Below, piece after piece: positions 17,669-25,231 of a stretch of 28,538 bases of DNA. Origin of the DNA: a virus; the IMG/VR virus record IMGVR_UViG_3300042288_000478, positions 1 to 28,538 of that record; one strand, written 5' to 3'. The notes beneath the pieces are model-generated. The model made no database searches. It saw only the letters and a list, made by a program, of their open reading frames with translations, and was not told the origin of the DNA. The position numbers and the translations under genes were made by a program. How positions within the stretch are numbered: position 1 is the first letter of the stretch; every line of letters starts with the position of its first letter.

Positions 17669-19120
17669 ATGGCACTGCAAGACGCACTTGGTACGACTGG
17701 CGACCCAATCTCACGGGCTATGGGCGCCGTTTATGGCCGAAAGCCTGCCGAGGCTCAGACGCCAGAGCAAGGTATGCAAAGCAGAATAGCGCGTGGCACG
17801 ATTGCTGAAGAGCAACTTCCTGGATTAATGGAGGCTCAACGTGCAGAAGCTGAAACATCGCAAGCGGACATTGCTGCAAAGCGCACGGGAATGGCTACGC
17901 GTGGCAAAGAGATCGGTGATGTTTTCGCTGCAAAAGAACGAGAACTTGTCGAGTCACCTGAGTATCGTCAAAAAGAGATTCCAGCATTTGAGCCAAGTTC
18001 TGCAAACCTGGAAGACATCCGAAACGTACTTGGCCTTAGCATTGTTGCTGGCTTCCTTACTGGTGGTGCTAGCAAGCGGTCAGGGATGGCTGCTATGGCA
18101 GCTCTTAACGGTGCTGTAGAAGGATTTAGGCAAGGCAGGCAAGACGTTTACAAGCGTGAACTCGATGTCTTCACAAAAAATGTAGAGGCTATTAAGGAAA
18201 ACAATCGACAAACGCTTGATCGATTTAATAGGGCTATGAACCTATTGCAGACAGATCGCAAAGCCGCTGAAGGCGAGTTAAAGATACTGGAGGCGGAAAC
18301 TCAAAACAGTGTTGCTGCTGCCGCTATGCGTCAAGGCATGTACAAGCAGGCTAGCGAAGCACTTAACAAAGCAGTAGAAGGCTCTGATCGCGCTACACAG
18401 ACGATGCTTCAACTGAAGCAACAGGCTGAAATGGCAAGAGAGCGTATGCAGTTGCAGCGTGAACTTGCAAATCAATCAAATCAATTGAGACGCGATCTTG
18501 CTGAAATGAAACAGCAACAAGGATCGTTAAAACCTGGCGCTGACGTAACCAAAAAATTTGTTTCTGACAATGTGCTTGTTGCAGACATTAATGATTTGAT
18601 AAAAGATTTGCAAAACCCGGCATTGAAACAAAAAATTCAAAGCACAAGACCGCTTGAATGGGCGGCAGAACAAAGTCAGATTCTTAACCAAGCGGTTCAA
18701 ACAGAACGTGATCCTGATGTCCGTCAGTTCATGACAAAAATCATTAGGATGCGAAATAAGTATTACCTTGATCAATCAGGTAAAGCCGTGACTGGCGCTG
18801 AAGCGTTGCGTAACTATGGTGCAGTGCCGCAACCTGGTGATACACCAGAAGTCATTGATGAAAAAATGAAGATCATGTCTAAAGGTGTGCAAGACACGAT
18901 CAATGTATACCGGCAGATGTTTACTGGATTGCCAGCAATACAGGTACAACCTGGTATGAATACAGGCGTTGCTGCCGGTGAAAAAATAAACCCATATGCA
19001 ACTGCTACGCCTACAATTGTCCAACAGCCTGCGCAAGCAGGGCCGCAAGAAGGGCAGAAGTCAACGTCTAAATCTGGCAAACCAATCGTGTTTCGTAATG
19101 GGAATTGGGAGTACGAATAA
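17669..19120 (+). CDS. Internal virion protein candidate, coiled coil
   Basis: A 483-residue protein with GAGAGG before its ATG, 2 bases after the previous gene. Residues about 118-147 (NVLGLSIVAGFLTGGASKRS and following) form a hydrophobic Gly/Ala segment. A long coiled coil (about 160-300) rich in Gln, Glu, Lys and Arg follows, then a smaller globular region and a polar tail ending PIVFRNGNWEYE. The hydrophobic-hairpin-plus-coiled-coil layout is common in proteins ejected into the host envelope with phage DNA. No enzymatic motif is seen. Its stop overlaps the next ATG (TAATG at 19118-19122). Confidence 0.55.
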   Translation: MALQDALGTTGDPISRAMGAVYGRKPAEAQTPEQGMQSRIARGTIAEEQLPGLMEAQRAEAETSQADIAAKRTGMATRGKEIGDVFAAKERELVESPEYRQKEIPAFEPSSANLEDIRNVLGLSIVAGFLTGGASKRSGMAAMAALNGAVEGFRQGRQDVYKRELDVFTKNVEAIKENNRQTLDRFNRAMNLLQTDRKAAEGELKILEAETQNSVAAAAMRQGMYKQASEALNKAVEGSDRATQTMLQLKQQAEMARERMQLQRELANQSNQLRRDLAEMKQQQGSLKPGADVTKKFVSDNVLVADINDLIKDLQNPALKQKIQSTRPLEWAAEQSQILNQAVQTERDPDVRQFMTKIIRMRNKYYLDQSGKAVTGAEALRNYGAVPQPGDTPEVIDEKMKIMSKGVQDTINVYRQMFTGLPAIQVQPGMNTGVAAGEKINPYATATPTIVQQPAQAGPQEGQKSTSKSGKPIVFRNGNWEYE

Positions 19121-21795
19121 TGGCTGCTGTGCCTGAAGATGACCTTCCAAATTCATTGCGCGGCACTTCAGTGCCAAAAGATGATTTGCCTGCATCTAGC
19201 GTTCCGTCACTAGAAGAGCCTTCCAAACCTAAACCTCCATCGCTCATGGAGCGTGGTAGGCAAGTTGTTGGCTCTGCATTGACAGGCACGGGTGTTGGTT
19301 TGGTTGCGCCTGAACTTGTAACTGGCGCTGGCATCGCGGCATCAGCATTTCCTCCGACTGCTCCTCTTGGCCCTCCGTTGATTGCTGCTGGTCAAGTAAT
19401 GCGTGGTGGGAGATTGGCTTCAGGATTGATGGGTGGCATTAGCGGCGCTGCTGGTGAGGTAGGCGCCCAAGCTACTGAAGCAATGGGCGGCGGCAAAACA
19501 ACGCAAGAAGCTGTTAGGTTTGGCGCTGAGATTGTTGCGCCAGAATCAGGTCGATTCCTTGGGCGTATGTTAGGCCGAACAGCACCTACTGGTTATGTGC
19601 AAGACGCATCAACTGCTGCGCGCTCTGTGCTTATGCCTAACGGCTCTGCTGAATCAATTGCTAGGCAGGCAGCGGCGCAACGATTGCAAGCCAAGATGCG
19701 CGGCGGTAGAGAAGCTACTGACGTTAGTGCGCAAACCCGCGTGTATGACCAAGCTAGGCAAAACATCATTGCCAAACAGCAGCAACTGCAAGCAGATTTC
19801 CAACGCGCTGAAGGCGATGCCAACTCGGCGGCACAAAGCATCTTGGGCGCAGCAGAGCAGCAAGTAGGGCGTTTGCAAAGCCAGTTTGAAGCAGCCATGA
19901 TCAAACTAGAGGAAGCGCAAAAACAGCAGTCTGGATTGGCGCTGATCAATGCTCGCAACGAAGCAGATCGCATCATGGCTGAGGCTCGCAATCAAGAGCC
20001 TATGTTGCGCCAGGCTGCGCAGAAACGTGCAGATGACATCATCAATCAAGGGCAGAAAGAAGCCGAACGTATTCTTACCGAGGCTAATCAGCGTGTTGCT
20101 AGGTTGCGTGAGGTTGCTAGCCGAGCAAGGCAAACTGGTGAGCAGCGCGTTACGCAGGCTAGAGGTGGTCTTGGTCAAGTGGGTCAACCTGCAAACGTAG
20201 CTGACATTGGATCGGAAGCTAGAAACCTTATTGACACTCGCTTGCAAGGTTTGCGATCTGAGCGTCAAGCGGCAGCAGACGCTAATATGGGTGGCGCATT
20301 TGCAGAGGCTGAAGCTAAAGAAAAGGCTGGCTCTCGTATCAAACAGACTACGGCGTTTAGGTCTGGTGTTGAACTCATCAATGACATCTTGCGCAATCCA
20401 GATACCAAGATGTCTAACGTCAATCTTCCTCAAATACGCGATCAGTTGAATCGAGTAAAGAGCGCTATCACTGGACGTACAGTGGCTGAAGATGGCAGCG
20501 TTGTAGATCGTGAGGTTAGTTTTAGATCACTTGAGTATCTGCGCCGTTTTCTTGGCGACCGTGCAGCCGGACTTCCTGCTGAAGGCTTTGATGCTATTGG
20601 TCAACAGCAGGCTAGTAAGCTCAAAGAAATTGTTGAGAACATACAGCGAGAGTTTGTGCCAGGCTTTGGTAAGGCATTAGATCAGTACAAGGTAGATAGC
20701 CAGCCTATTAGCCAATTCAAAAGTAAGTTTGGCAAGGCGCTTACTGGTCGTGAAGACTTTGATTTCAGTAAGTTCTCAACCTTTGCTTCAGACCTTCCTG
20801 CACAAATCTTTAAGACACGGGATACGGTTGATGAAGCCATTGCACTTGCTGGCGGTAACACACAGCAAATAGAACAACTTGCTAGACAATTTGTTGCTGA
20901 TCAAATTCAGCAAAAGAACGGTAAGCAGATTGCAGACTTTGCTTTTGCAAACCGTGGTTGGCTAGAGCGCTTCCCACAATTGCGTTCAGACATTGATACG
21001 TTTGCTAGCAGTCTAGGAACCGCAGAGTCTGTTGCTAGTCGTAGGCAAAAACTAGCCACTGCTTTGCGTACCGAGATGGGTGGATTGCCTGCAACGGCTC
21101 AAACAAAGGCGGCTGGTGTTCAGACAAAAGCTGCTACCGAAGCAGGTAGGATTGAAAAAGCTGGCGAGAAAGAAGCGACTCAAGCAATGGCTGGCGCAGA
21201 AAAATTAGCCGCGGCCAGATTGCAAGCAGGAGAAACCGAAGCGCAGCGTTTGGCTCGTGAACTCGAAGCGCAGCGCAAAGCTAGTGCAGGCGAGGTTGAG
21301 AGCCAGCGCAAAGCAATCATGAGTGAGGCGGAAAAACGAGCCAAAGCTGTAATGCCTGAAGCGGTTGCCACGCCTGAACAAGCAGTGCAAAGCGTACTTG
21401 GCAGCAAGAACCCAGCCCAAACAATTGAATCAATTCTTACCGGCGCTAAATCTATTGAAGAAACTCGCAGGCTTGCTTCTTACTTAGGTACTGATAGACG
21501 TACTAAGCAAGACTTTTTAAGTGCTCTTGAATTGGCATTGTCTCGCGTCGCCCCAGAAAAACTCAATGATGTGTTTGAGCGCAATGTCATACCGGCGCTC
21601 GAAGGTTCTGCGCTTGTAGGCCCAAGAGAGATTGATCAATTGCGCAGGCAGGTGCAAGTTATCAATCGTGTGGTTGATCCTAATCGCCGTGTTGAGGCGG
21701 CTACTCGCATATTCAGGGCTGTCGCTGCTGGCAGTGCTGGTGGCATTGCAGCGCAACCTGTAGGTTCATTGCTTGGAGGTGGAAATGCCCCTTAA
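19120..21795 (+). CDS. Large internal virion protein candidate
   Basis: An 891-residue protein. The ATG at 19120 overlaps the previous stop and has GGGAG 8 bases upstream, so it is preferred to the in-frame TTG at 19105. The N-terminus carries two copies of VPxDDLP (VPEDDLP, VPKDDLP), a motif found near the ends of phage virion proteins. A Gly/Ala-rich hydrophobic region follows (about 50-150). Long Gln/Glu/Arg/Ala coiled coils span about 207-347 and 640-747, with a more globular part between (including REVSFRSLEYLRRFLGDRAA). The C-terminus is again Gly/Ala-rich. It is probably an ejection or core protein. Confidence 0.55.
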   Translation: MAAVPEDDLPNSLRGTSVPKDDLPASSVPSLEEPSKPKPPSLMERGRQVVGSALTGTGVGLVAPELVTGAGIAASAFPPTAPLGPPLIAAGQVMRGGRLASGLMGGISGAAGEVGAQATEAMGGGKTTQEAVRFGAEIVAPESGRFLGRMLGRTAPTGYVQDASTAARSVLMPNGSAESIARQAAAQRLQAKMRGGREATDVSAQTRVYDQARQNIIAKQQQLQADFQRAEGDANSAAQSILGAAEQQVGRLQSQFEAAMIKLEEAQKQQSGLALINARNEADRIMAEARNQEPMLRQAAQKRADDIINQGQKEAERILTEANQRVARLREVASRARQTGEQRVTQARGGLGQVGQPANVADIGSEARNLIDTRLQGLRSERQAAADANMGGAFAEAEAKEKAGSRIKQTTAFRSGVELINDILRNPDTKMSNVNLPQIRDQLNRVKSAITGRTVAEDGSVVDREVSFRSLEYLRRFLGDRAAGLPAEGFDAIGQQQASKLKEIVENIQREFVPGFGKALDQYKVDSQPISQFKSKFGKALTGREDFDFSKFSTFASDLPAQIFKTRDTVDEAIALAGGNTQQIEQLARQFVADQIQQKNGKQIADFAFANRGWLERFPQLRSDIDTFASSLGTAESVASRRQKLATALRTEMGGLPATAQTKAAGVQTKAATEAGRIEKAGEKEATQAMAGAEKLAAARLQAGETEAQRLARELEAQRKASAGEVESQRKAIMSEAEKRAKAVMPEAVATPEQAVQSVLGSKNPAQTIESILTGAKSIEETRRLASYLGTDRRTKQDFLSALELALSRVAPEKLNDVFERNVIPALEGSALVGPREIDQLRRQVQVINRVVDPNRRVEAATRIFRAVAAGSAGGIAAQPVGSLLGGGNAP

Positions 21796-21967
21796 AAAAG
21801 GTAGTAGTCAAAAGACAATTTCCGGCAACATCGGAGAGATGGTGCGGAAGTTTAAAGAAAGTGGCAAGATTGGCACAAGCCGTCCTGCCAGCAAGAGAGC
21901 TGCAGTCAAGCAGGCTGCGGCCATAGCCTATTCCACAGCGCGTAAAACCAAGAGAGGTATGCGATGA
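21785..21967 (+). CDS. Small basic protein (DUF6496-like)
   Basis: A 60-residue, Lys/Arg-rich protein. The ATG at 21785 is chosen because GGAGGTGG lies just before it; an in-frame TTG at 21773 would add four residues. It overlaps the end of the preceding gene by 11 bases. The layout, GNIGEMVRKFKESGKIG followed by basic residues and KQAAAIAYSTARKTKR, resembles a small phage and bacterial family whose members read GKVMxEFKxGKLxSG...KQAIAIALSEA. The function of that family is not known. The basic charge suggests nucleic-acid or virion-DNA contact. Confidence 0.65.
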   Translation: MPLKKGSSQKTISGNIGEMVRKFKESGKIGTSRPASKRAAVKQAAAIAYSTARKTKRGMR

Positions 21968-22143
21968 ACTACGATGGCATGATGAAGGCAGAGGGTAATA
22001 AAGAAATGAAGCGCCAGGAAGCGCAGGCAGCAGAGGCGGGTCGCAATGAGGTTGCAGGCTCGCTTGCAGCACAACGTGCGTTAGGTCGCCAGCCTATGAA
22101 CAAGATGCCTGAGCGCCAGCCCAAGCGCCGCATGATGCGGTGA
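21964..22143 (+). CDS. Small basic protein, unknown
   Basis: A 59-residue protein whose ATG overlaps the previous stop (ATGA). It is Met/Arg/Lys/Ala-rich, with a helical core (KEMKRQEAQAAEAGRNEVAG) and a very basic tail ending in PKRRMMR. Its stop overlaps the next start (GTGA). The in-phase coupling on both sides supports it as a real gene. Function is unknown. Like its neighbours it may bind DNA inside the virion. Confidence 0.6.
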   Translation: MNYDGMMKAEGNKEMKRQEAQAAEAGRNEVAGSLAAQRALGRQPMNKMPERQPKRRMMR

Positions 22144-22349
22144 AGCGTAAGCAGTCGGGCATAAACCCTGACTTAGAGGCTGCGATAAGCAAACTCTTGG
22201 CTGAAGTCATGGCAGACCCGGAAGCAAGCCTTACCGATAAGTCGAAGATTATTGATCGAGCATTGAAGTTAGAAGCCATACGCCTGAAAGCGAGTGATGC
22301 TGACTGGGGTAGAGGCTTCATGGATGAAGACGAAGATGAAGATAGTTAA
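22140..22349 (+). CDS. Possible small terminase subunit-like protein
   Basis: A 69-residue protein starting at a GTG that overlaps the preceding stop (GTGA). It reads NPDLEAAISKLLAEVMADP, then LTDKSKIIDRALKLEAIRLK, then WGRGF and an acidic tail DEDEDEDS. This order (a helical bundle with KxxxIDRALKLEAIK, a GxGF turn and an acidic end) is one I associate with small packaging-related proteins of short-tailed phages. In T7 the small maturase is likewise encoded beside the lysis genes. The match is from memory and weak, so the packaging role is tentative. Confidence 0.5.
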   Translation: MKRKQSGINPDLEAAISKLLAEVMADPEASLTDKSKIIDRALKLEAIRLKASDADWGRGFMDEDEDEDS

Positions 22350-22389
22350 GGTAGACTAGATAACCTTAATTAACCCCATGAGGCTGAAC

Positions 22390-22638
22390 ATGGATTCGAA
22401 TCTTCTGTTGAAGGTAGTACGCATTAGTTTGAAGTTAGTGGTGGCGAGGGTGTTGACAATCTTGGCGTTGTCGATGACTTTTGCCTTAGCTTGCTGGACA
22501 ATGTGGGGGCCGAGTTATGAGCGGATCGCCGCATTGCTTATCTTTGCCATCACAGTGTTTTTACCATCCTTAATGAAGGAAACAAAGCATGATGACGATG
22601 ACGAAAGTAGTGAGCAAACAGGTGGTGCTAAAGCCTAG
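22390..22638 (+). CDS. Holin-like two-span membrane protein
   Basis: An 82-residue protein. The ATG at 22390 is preferred because GAGG lies 6 bases upstream; the in-frame ATG at 22378 has no ribosome-binding site. It has two hydrophobic spans (about 17-39 and 45-62) separated by a short polar turn (GPSYER), then a charged C-terminus (KETKHDDDDESS). That topology matches class II holins, which open the inner membrane for the lysozyme. It begins the lysis region, upstream of a second membrane protein and the GH24 lysozyme. A non-lytic membrane role is possible. Confidence 0.5.
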   Translation: MDSNLLLKVVRISLKLVVARVLTILALSMTFALACWTMWGPSYERIAALLIFAITVFLPSLMKETKHDDDDESSEQTGGAKA

Positions 22639-22753
22639 CCAAGGCACGACCAAGCAGGTCAACCCTAACTTCCAGCCTAAGTTTACCAATGGTGCGCCAT
22701 GCTATGGCACCATGACTGCAGCGCAGCAATGGGGGAACAAAGGTGGCAAATAA
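22589..22753 (+). CDS. Small hypothetical protein overlapping its neighbour
   Basis: A 54-codon frame starting at ATG 22589 with AAGGAA 8 bases upstream, running to TAA at 22751-22753. It overlaps the holin-like gene by 50 bases in another frame and the next gene by 11. The product is basic and polar (KVVSKQVVLKPSQGTTKQ, then NPNFQPKFTNGAPCYG) and ends AAQQWGNKGGK. The good ribosome-binding site and the fact that it fills the gap between two genes support it. Function is unknown. Confidence 0.5.
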   Translation: MMTMTKVVSKQVVLKPSQGTTKQVNPNFQPKFTNGAPCYGTMTAAQQWGNKGGK

Positions 22754-23084
22754 TATTGCGTTTCTTGCTACTGGCAAGACCTACTTTTTAAGCGTAACGA
22801 CAACATCTGCGAATGTTGCTGTCTACGCTGACACGCCTGCTAACCAGTTTGCGCTTTACAACGATGGCAACCATGAAATCTTTGTAAAGACAGGTGCAAG
22901 TAGCGGAACTACAGCGGTAATACCAACGTCTGGTACTGGTGAGTATGGATTTGTCGTTCCCCCCAACAGTAGAATTGTGATTACCAACGGCCAGGCCAAT
23001 GGAACTAATCCGGTCTACTTTGCTGCCATCGTTGATACGGGTACGCACAACCTGTACATCACACCAGGCGAAGGGATGTCCTAA
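22743..23084 (+). CDS. Small beta-rich virion protein
   Basis: A 113-residue protein starting at GTG 22743, with GGGGGA upstream. It is beta-rich (TYFLSVTTTSANVAVYADTP, FALYNDGNHEIFVKTG, GFVVPPNSRIVITNG) and ends in HNLYITPGEGMS. Such short all-beta proteins occur in phages as capsid decoration or minor tail components. It resembles, in composition only, the 107-residue protein after the capsid gene. Its stop abuts the following ATG. No specific family was recognised. Confidence 0.6.
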   Translation: MANNIAFLATGKTYFLSVTTTSANVAVYADTPANQFALYNDGNHEIFVKTGASSGTTAVIPTSGTGEYGFVVPPNSRIVITNGQANGTNPVYFAAIVDTGTHNLYITPGEGMS

Positions 23085-23258
23085 ATGGAAGTGTCAATGT
23101 CAGTAGTCATACAAGCCCTGATTGGTGCTGCTGCTGGAGCGTTTGGTGCTTATGTGGCTATTCGCTCAGACCTGGCGGAGCTTAAGGCTAAGGTTGAGCA
23201 TTTACACATGACAGCCGATAAAGCGCATACACGCATTGATCAGATTCTGAACAAGTAA
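23085..23258 (+). CDS. Small membrane-anchored coiled-coil protein, possible lysis accessory
   Basis: A 57-residue protein with AAGGGA 8 bases before the ATG. Residues 6-26 (SVVIQALIGAAAGAFGAYVAI) form one transmembrane span. The rest (RSDLAELKAKVEHLHMTADKAHTRIDQILNK) is a coiled-coil helix facing one side of the membrane. One span plus a coiled coil is the layout of XhlA-type and inner-membrane spanin-type lysis proteins. It lies directly before a three-span holin and the lysozyme, and its stop overlaps the next ATG (TAATG). Confidence 0.55.
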   Translation: MEVSMSVVIQALIGAAAGAFGAYVAIRSDLAELKAKVEHLHMTADKAHTRIDQILNK

Positions 23259-23737
23259 TGTTTGACCTGCTTTCAGGTGGTTTGCTTGGCAGCATATTTG
23301 GTGGTTTGTTCCGGCTTGCACCAGAGGTTCTAAAGTTTTTCGATAAAAAGAACGAACGCCAGCATGAGCTGAACATGTTTCAGTTGCAGACCGATCTTGA
23401 GAAGATGCGAGGCACTTTTAAGATGGAGGAAAAGTATGTGGACTACAGTGTTCAGCAACTTGACACCATCAAAGCGGCCTTTGAAGAACAGAGTCAAACG
23501 GCTCAAGCAGCAGGTTGGTTTGTGGCTGGAATCTCTGCCTTGGTACGCCCTGGAATCACCTGGGCGATATTTGGCATGTACGCTGCCGTCAAGGCGGCTT
23601 CGCTTGTTCTTGCGTTTCAAAGCAATGCACCGTGGCATGAAGTAATCGTGAAGTGTTGGGATGAAGATGACTTTGGACTCTTCACCATGATTCTTACGTT
23701 CTGGTTTGTTGGCCGCAGCATAGAGAAGTACAAGTGA
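23258..23737 (+). CDS. Holin of the GTA 3TM type
   Basis: A 159-residue protein with a Gly-rich hydrophobic N-terminus (LLSGGLLGSIFGGLF), a long charged amphipathic helix (about 27-80) and two further hydrophobic spans: RPGITWAIFGMYAAVKAASL, about 97-117, and FTMILTFWFVGRSI, about 141-154. The KKNERQHELNMF and ALVRPGITW segments and the length fit the three-span holins used for release by gene-transfer agents and phages. It precedes the lysozyme with an overlapping GTGA junction. Together they would form the export and muralytic pair. Confidence 0.65.
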   Translation: MFDLLSGGLLGSIFGGLFRLAPEVLKFFDKKNERQHELNMFQLQTDLEKMRGTFKMEEKYVDYSVQQLDTIKAAFEEQSQTAQAAGWFVAGISALVRPGITWAIFGMYAAVKAASLVLAFQSNAPWHEVIVKCWDEDDFGLFTMILTFWFVGRSIEKYK

Positions 23738-24201
23738 ATGAAGCGATTGAGCTCGCCATCAACGTACTCATCAAGCCCTTTGAAGGCTATGCTAAACGCC
23801 TTCCTAACGGCGATTGCTGTGCTTATCCTGACCCCGGTACTGGTGGCGACCCTTGGACTATTGGTTATGGTGCTACTGGTCGTGATATTAGGCAATACAC
23901 TGTCTGGACAAAAGAACAAGCTGAGACTGCCCTTCAGGAACATGTCAGGCACTTCGTTTCCGGGTTGGTAAAACTCTCACCACGGCTTGTTTCCGCAAGC
24001 CCTAGACGTATTGCTGCAGTCATCAGTTGGGCGTATAACTGTGGCTTAGGCAACTACAGAATCTCGACCTTCAAGAAACGTATCGATGCCAATGATTGGG
24101 AAGGTGCAGCAGTGGAGTGTCGCAAGTGGAACAAGGCTGCAGGCAGGGTGCTACCAGGGTTGACTAAGCGTCGAGAAGCTGAAGCATTGATGATGAGGTA
24201 A
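23734..24201 (+). CDS. Endolysin, GH24 lysozyme (T4/P21 type)
   Basis: A 155-residue muramidase that should cleave the beta-1,4 bond between N-acetylmuramic acid and N-acetylglucosamine. Catalytic Glu17 is seen in KPFEGY, followed by AYPDPGTGGDPWTIGYG with Asp33 and Thr42. The WTIGYG signature is diagnostic. Later motifs include SPRRIAAVISWAYNCGLGNY and the C-terminal WNKAAGRVLPGLTKRREAEA, both typical of the family. No signal peptide is present, so export depends on the holins just upstream. The GTG start overlaps the holin stop (GTGA). Two cysteines (28 and 29) sit in the loop between Glu17 and Asp33. Confidence 0.9.
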   Translation: MNEAIELAINVLIKPFEGYAKRLPNGDCCAYPDPGTGGDPWTIGYGATGRDIRQYTVWTKEQAETALQEHVRHFVSGLVKLSPRLVSASPRRIAAVISWAYNCGLGNYRISTFKKRIDANDWEGAAVECRKWNKAAGRVLPGLTKRREAEALMMR

Positions 24202-24203
24202 GC

Positions 24204-24449
24204 ATGGCAAACCCGATTGCAAAGACAACGCGTGGTAAGGGCAGACACTTTCAGTCAGTGGCTGAAGGTGGTGGCATGACAGAAGCCGGTAGGAAGGCTT
24301 ATAACAGGGCTACAGGCTCCAATCTGCAAGCGCCTGCACCTAACCCTTCAACGCCAAGAGAAAAGGCTAGGAAGAAGAGTTTCTGTGCAAGGTCAAGATC
24401 ATGGTCTAGCCCAAGAGGTAAGGCCGCTAGAAGACGTTGGAGGTGTTAG
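24204..24449 (+). CDS. Small basic phage protein with KSFCARS motif
   Basis: An 81-residue, Arg/Lys-rich protein with GATGAGG before its ATG, 2 bases after the lysozyme gene. The run GGGMTEAGRKAYNRATGSNLQAP, then KKSFCARSRS and a C-terminal RRRWRC, is an order I recognise from small proteins scattered through phage genomes, whose function is unknown. The high positive charge and late position suggest DNA contact during packaging or presence inside the virion. Confidence 0.6.
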   Translation: MANPIAKTTRGKGRHFQSVAEGGGMTEAGRKAYNRATGSNLQAPAPNPSTPREKARKKSFCARSRSWSSPRGKAARRRWRC

Positions 24450-24605
24450 ATGAAACCAGGTTTATACGCAAACATTCATGCCAAACGTGCTCGCATTGCA
24501 GCAGGTTCTGGCGAGAGAATGAGAAAGCCAGGTAGTAAAGGCTCCCCCACCGCCAAGAATTTTCGAGAATCGGCAAAGACTGCCAAAAGAAAACCCCGTC
24601 GCTAG
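24450..24605 (+). CDS. Small basic phage protein (GLYANIHAKR type)
   Basis: A 51-residue, highly basic protein. GGAGG lies 6 bases before the ATG, which overlaps the previous stop. It contains GLYANIHAKRARIAAGSGER then MRKPGSKGSPTAKNF and ends KRKPRR. This sequence type recurs in phages and metagenomic contigs, beside lysozyme or terminase genes, with unknown function. Its last codons lie inside the hairpin that terminates the leftward operon. Confidence 0.65.
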   Translation: MKPGLYANIHAKRARIAAGSGERMRKPGSKGSPTAKNFRESAKTAKRKPRR

Positions 24606-24612
24606 GACGGGG
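24586..24612 (-). terminator. Rho-independent terminator of the leftward operon
   Basis: A perfect 7-bp stem, CCCCGTC / GACGGGG (24594-24600 with 24606-24612), with a 5-base loop. On the minus strand it is followed by TTTTCTTTT, the expected U-tract. On the plus strand the following bases are CAAAATCC, so it should not stop rightward transcription efficiently. It lies about 90 bases past the last leftward gene and overlaps the end of the rightward gene at 24450-24605. Confidence 0.75.
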
Positions 24613-24646
24613 CAAAATCCACTTACTCACAGGGGGAGACAACGTG

Positions 24647-24730
24647 ATGAGGTTGTCTGCTCGCTTACCTCAAGCGCTTAACCTACTGGCAGACTCAGCG
24701 GAGTTCACAATTCATTCTGCATCAGTGTGA
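24647..24730 (+). CDS. Possible 27-residue microprotein in the convergent gap
   Basis: An ATG at 24647 with GGGGGAG 8 bases upstream opens a 28-codon frame ending in TGA at 24728-24730. The peptide reads MRLSARLPQALNLLADSAEF, then TIHSASV. Its last 26 bases overlap the 3' end of the leftward nuclease gene. A 7-bp inverted repeat (24637-24643 with 24652-24658) surrounds the start codon. The ribosome-binding site is strong but the frame is short, so this may be chance. Confidence 0.25.
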   Translation: MRLSARLPQALNLLADSAEFTIHSASV

Positions 24731-25046
24731 TCGCATCGTCAAGCCTAAAGATCACTAGACTCTCCTTGCCATCAGCCCTACAGATCACGACAGGCACCTT
24801 CTCGCCCTTTGATGAGACTTTGGCCTGTTCCATCCATTCATAGAGCGCTATCTTCCTACGACGCTTGCATTCGATCATAAACGGCCCTAGATCGATGTCT
24901 GAGCCACCATCTCTTGCTTGCCCTAGTACACGCGTCACCTTGGTTCCTAAACGCTCTGTAAGCGCGTTACAGACCTCACGCTCATAACTAGCACCTCGGT
25001 CTTTACCTAGCTTGCTCAATCGCGTTCTCCTTGTAGGATTTTCCAT
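24705..25046 (-). CDS. PD-(D/E)XK nuclease, Holliday-junction-resolvase-like
   Basis: A 113-residue nuclease candidate. Residues 18-33 (GASYEREVCNALTERL) form the leading helix with an acidic pair (Glu22, Glu24). DGGSDIDLGPFMIECKR contributes Asp50/Asp52 and the Glu59-x-Lys61 pair of the PD-(D/E)XK fold, followed by a helix (YEWMEQAKV) and the strand VPVVICRADG. Size and layout suit small phage resolvases or VRR-type nucleases that process branched DNA. The ATG at 25046 is used here. An in-frame TTG at 25019, overlapping the upstream stop (TTGA) with AAGGAG ahead of it, is a strong alternative. It is the last gene of the leftward recombination operon. Confidence 0.7.
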   Translation of the reverse strand: MENPTRRTRLSKLGKDRGASYEREVCNALTERLGTKVTRVLGQARDGGSDIDLGPFMIECKRRRKIALYEWMEQAKVSSKGEKVPVVICRADGKESLVIFRLDDAITLMQNEL

Positions 25047-25231
25047 GCTTCTTCCCTGACAGAGTTCTCTACGGCATAGCCAAAAGCATCAGGGTCGAGC
25101 AAGGCATGGATGAACATCTCTCTGACTTTGAGTTTGTGATCAGTTCTTGCAAGCATGGTTCGTAACTCTCTGGTAAGCGCATAAAGCGTTTCCATCTTGG
25201 CCTGCATCTCTTCCCTGGTCATCTCACTCAT
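25016..25231 (-). CDS. Small helical hypothetical protein
   Basis: A 71-residue protein, mostly helical and charged, starting at an ATG that overlaps the upstream stop (ATGA). It reads REEMQAKMETLYALTRELRT and later FIHALLDPDAFGYAVENSVR. No known domain was recognised. The coupled position between a winged-helix-like gene and the nuclease suggests it belongs to the DNA-processing operon. Its stop overlaps one possible start of the nuclease gene. Confidence 0.6.
   Translation of the reverse strand: MSEMTREEMQAKMETLYALTRELRTMLARTDHKLKVREMFIHALLDPDAFGYAVENSVREEAWKILQGERD

Noticed and set aside
19105-19119. Upstream TTG start for the 891-residue protein
   Set aside because: The ATG at 19120 has a better-placed GGGAG and the TAATG overlap typical of this genome.
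22346-22369. 7-bp inverted repeat TTAAGGT/ACCTTAA after the possible terminase gene
   Set aside because: The stem is A/T-rich, with a 10-base loop and no T-tract, so it is not a convincing terminator. It may be chance or a weak operator.
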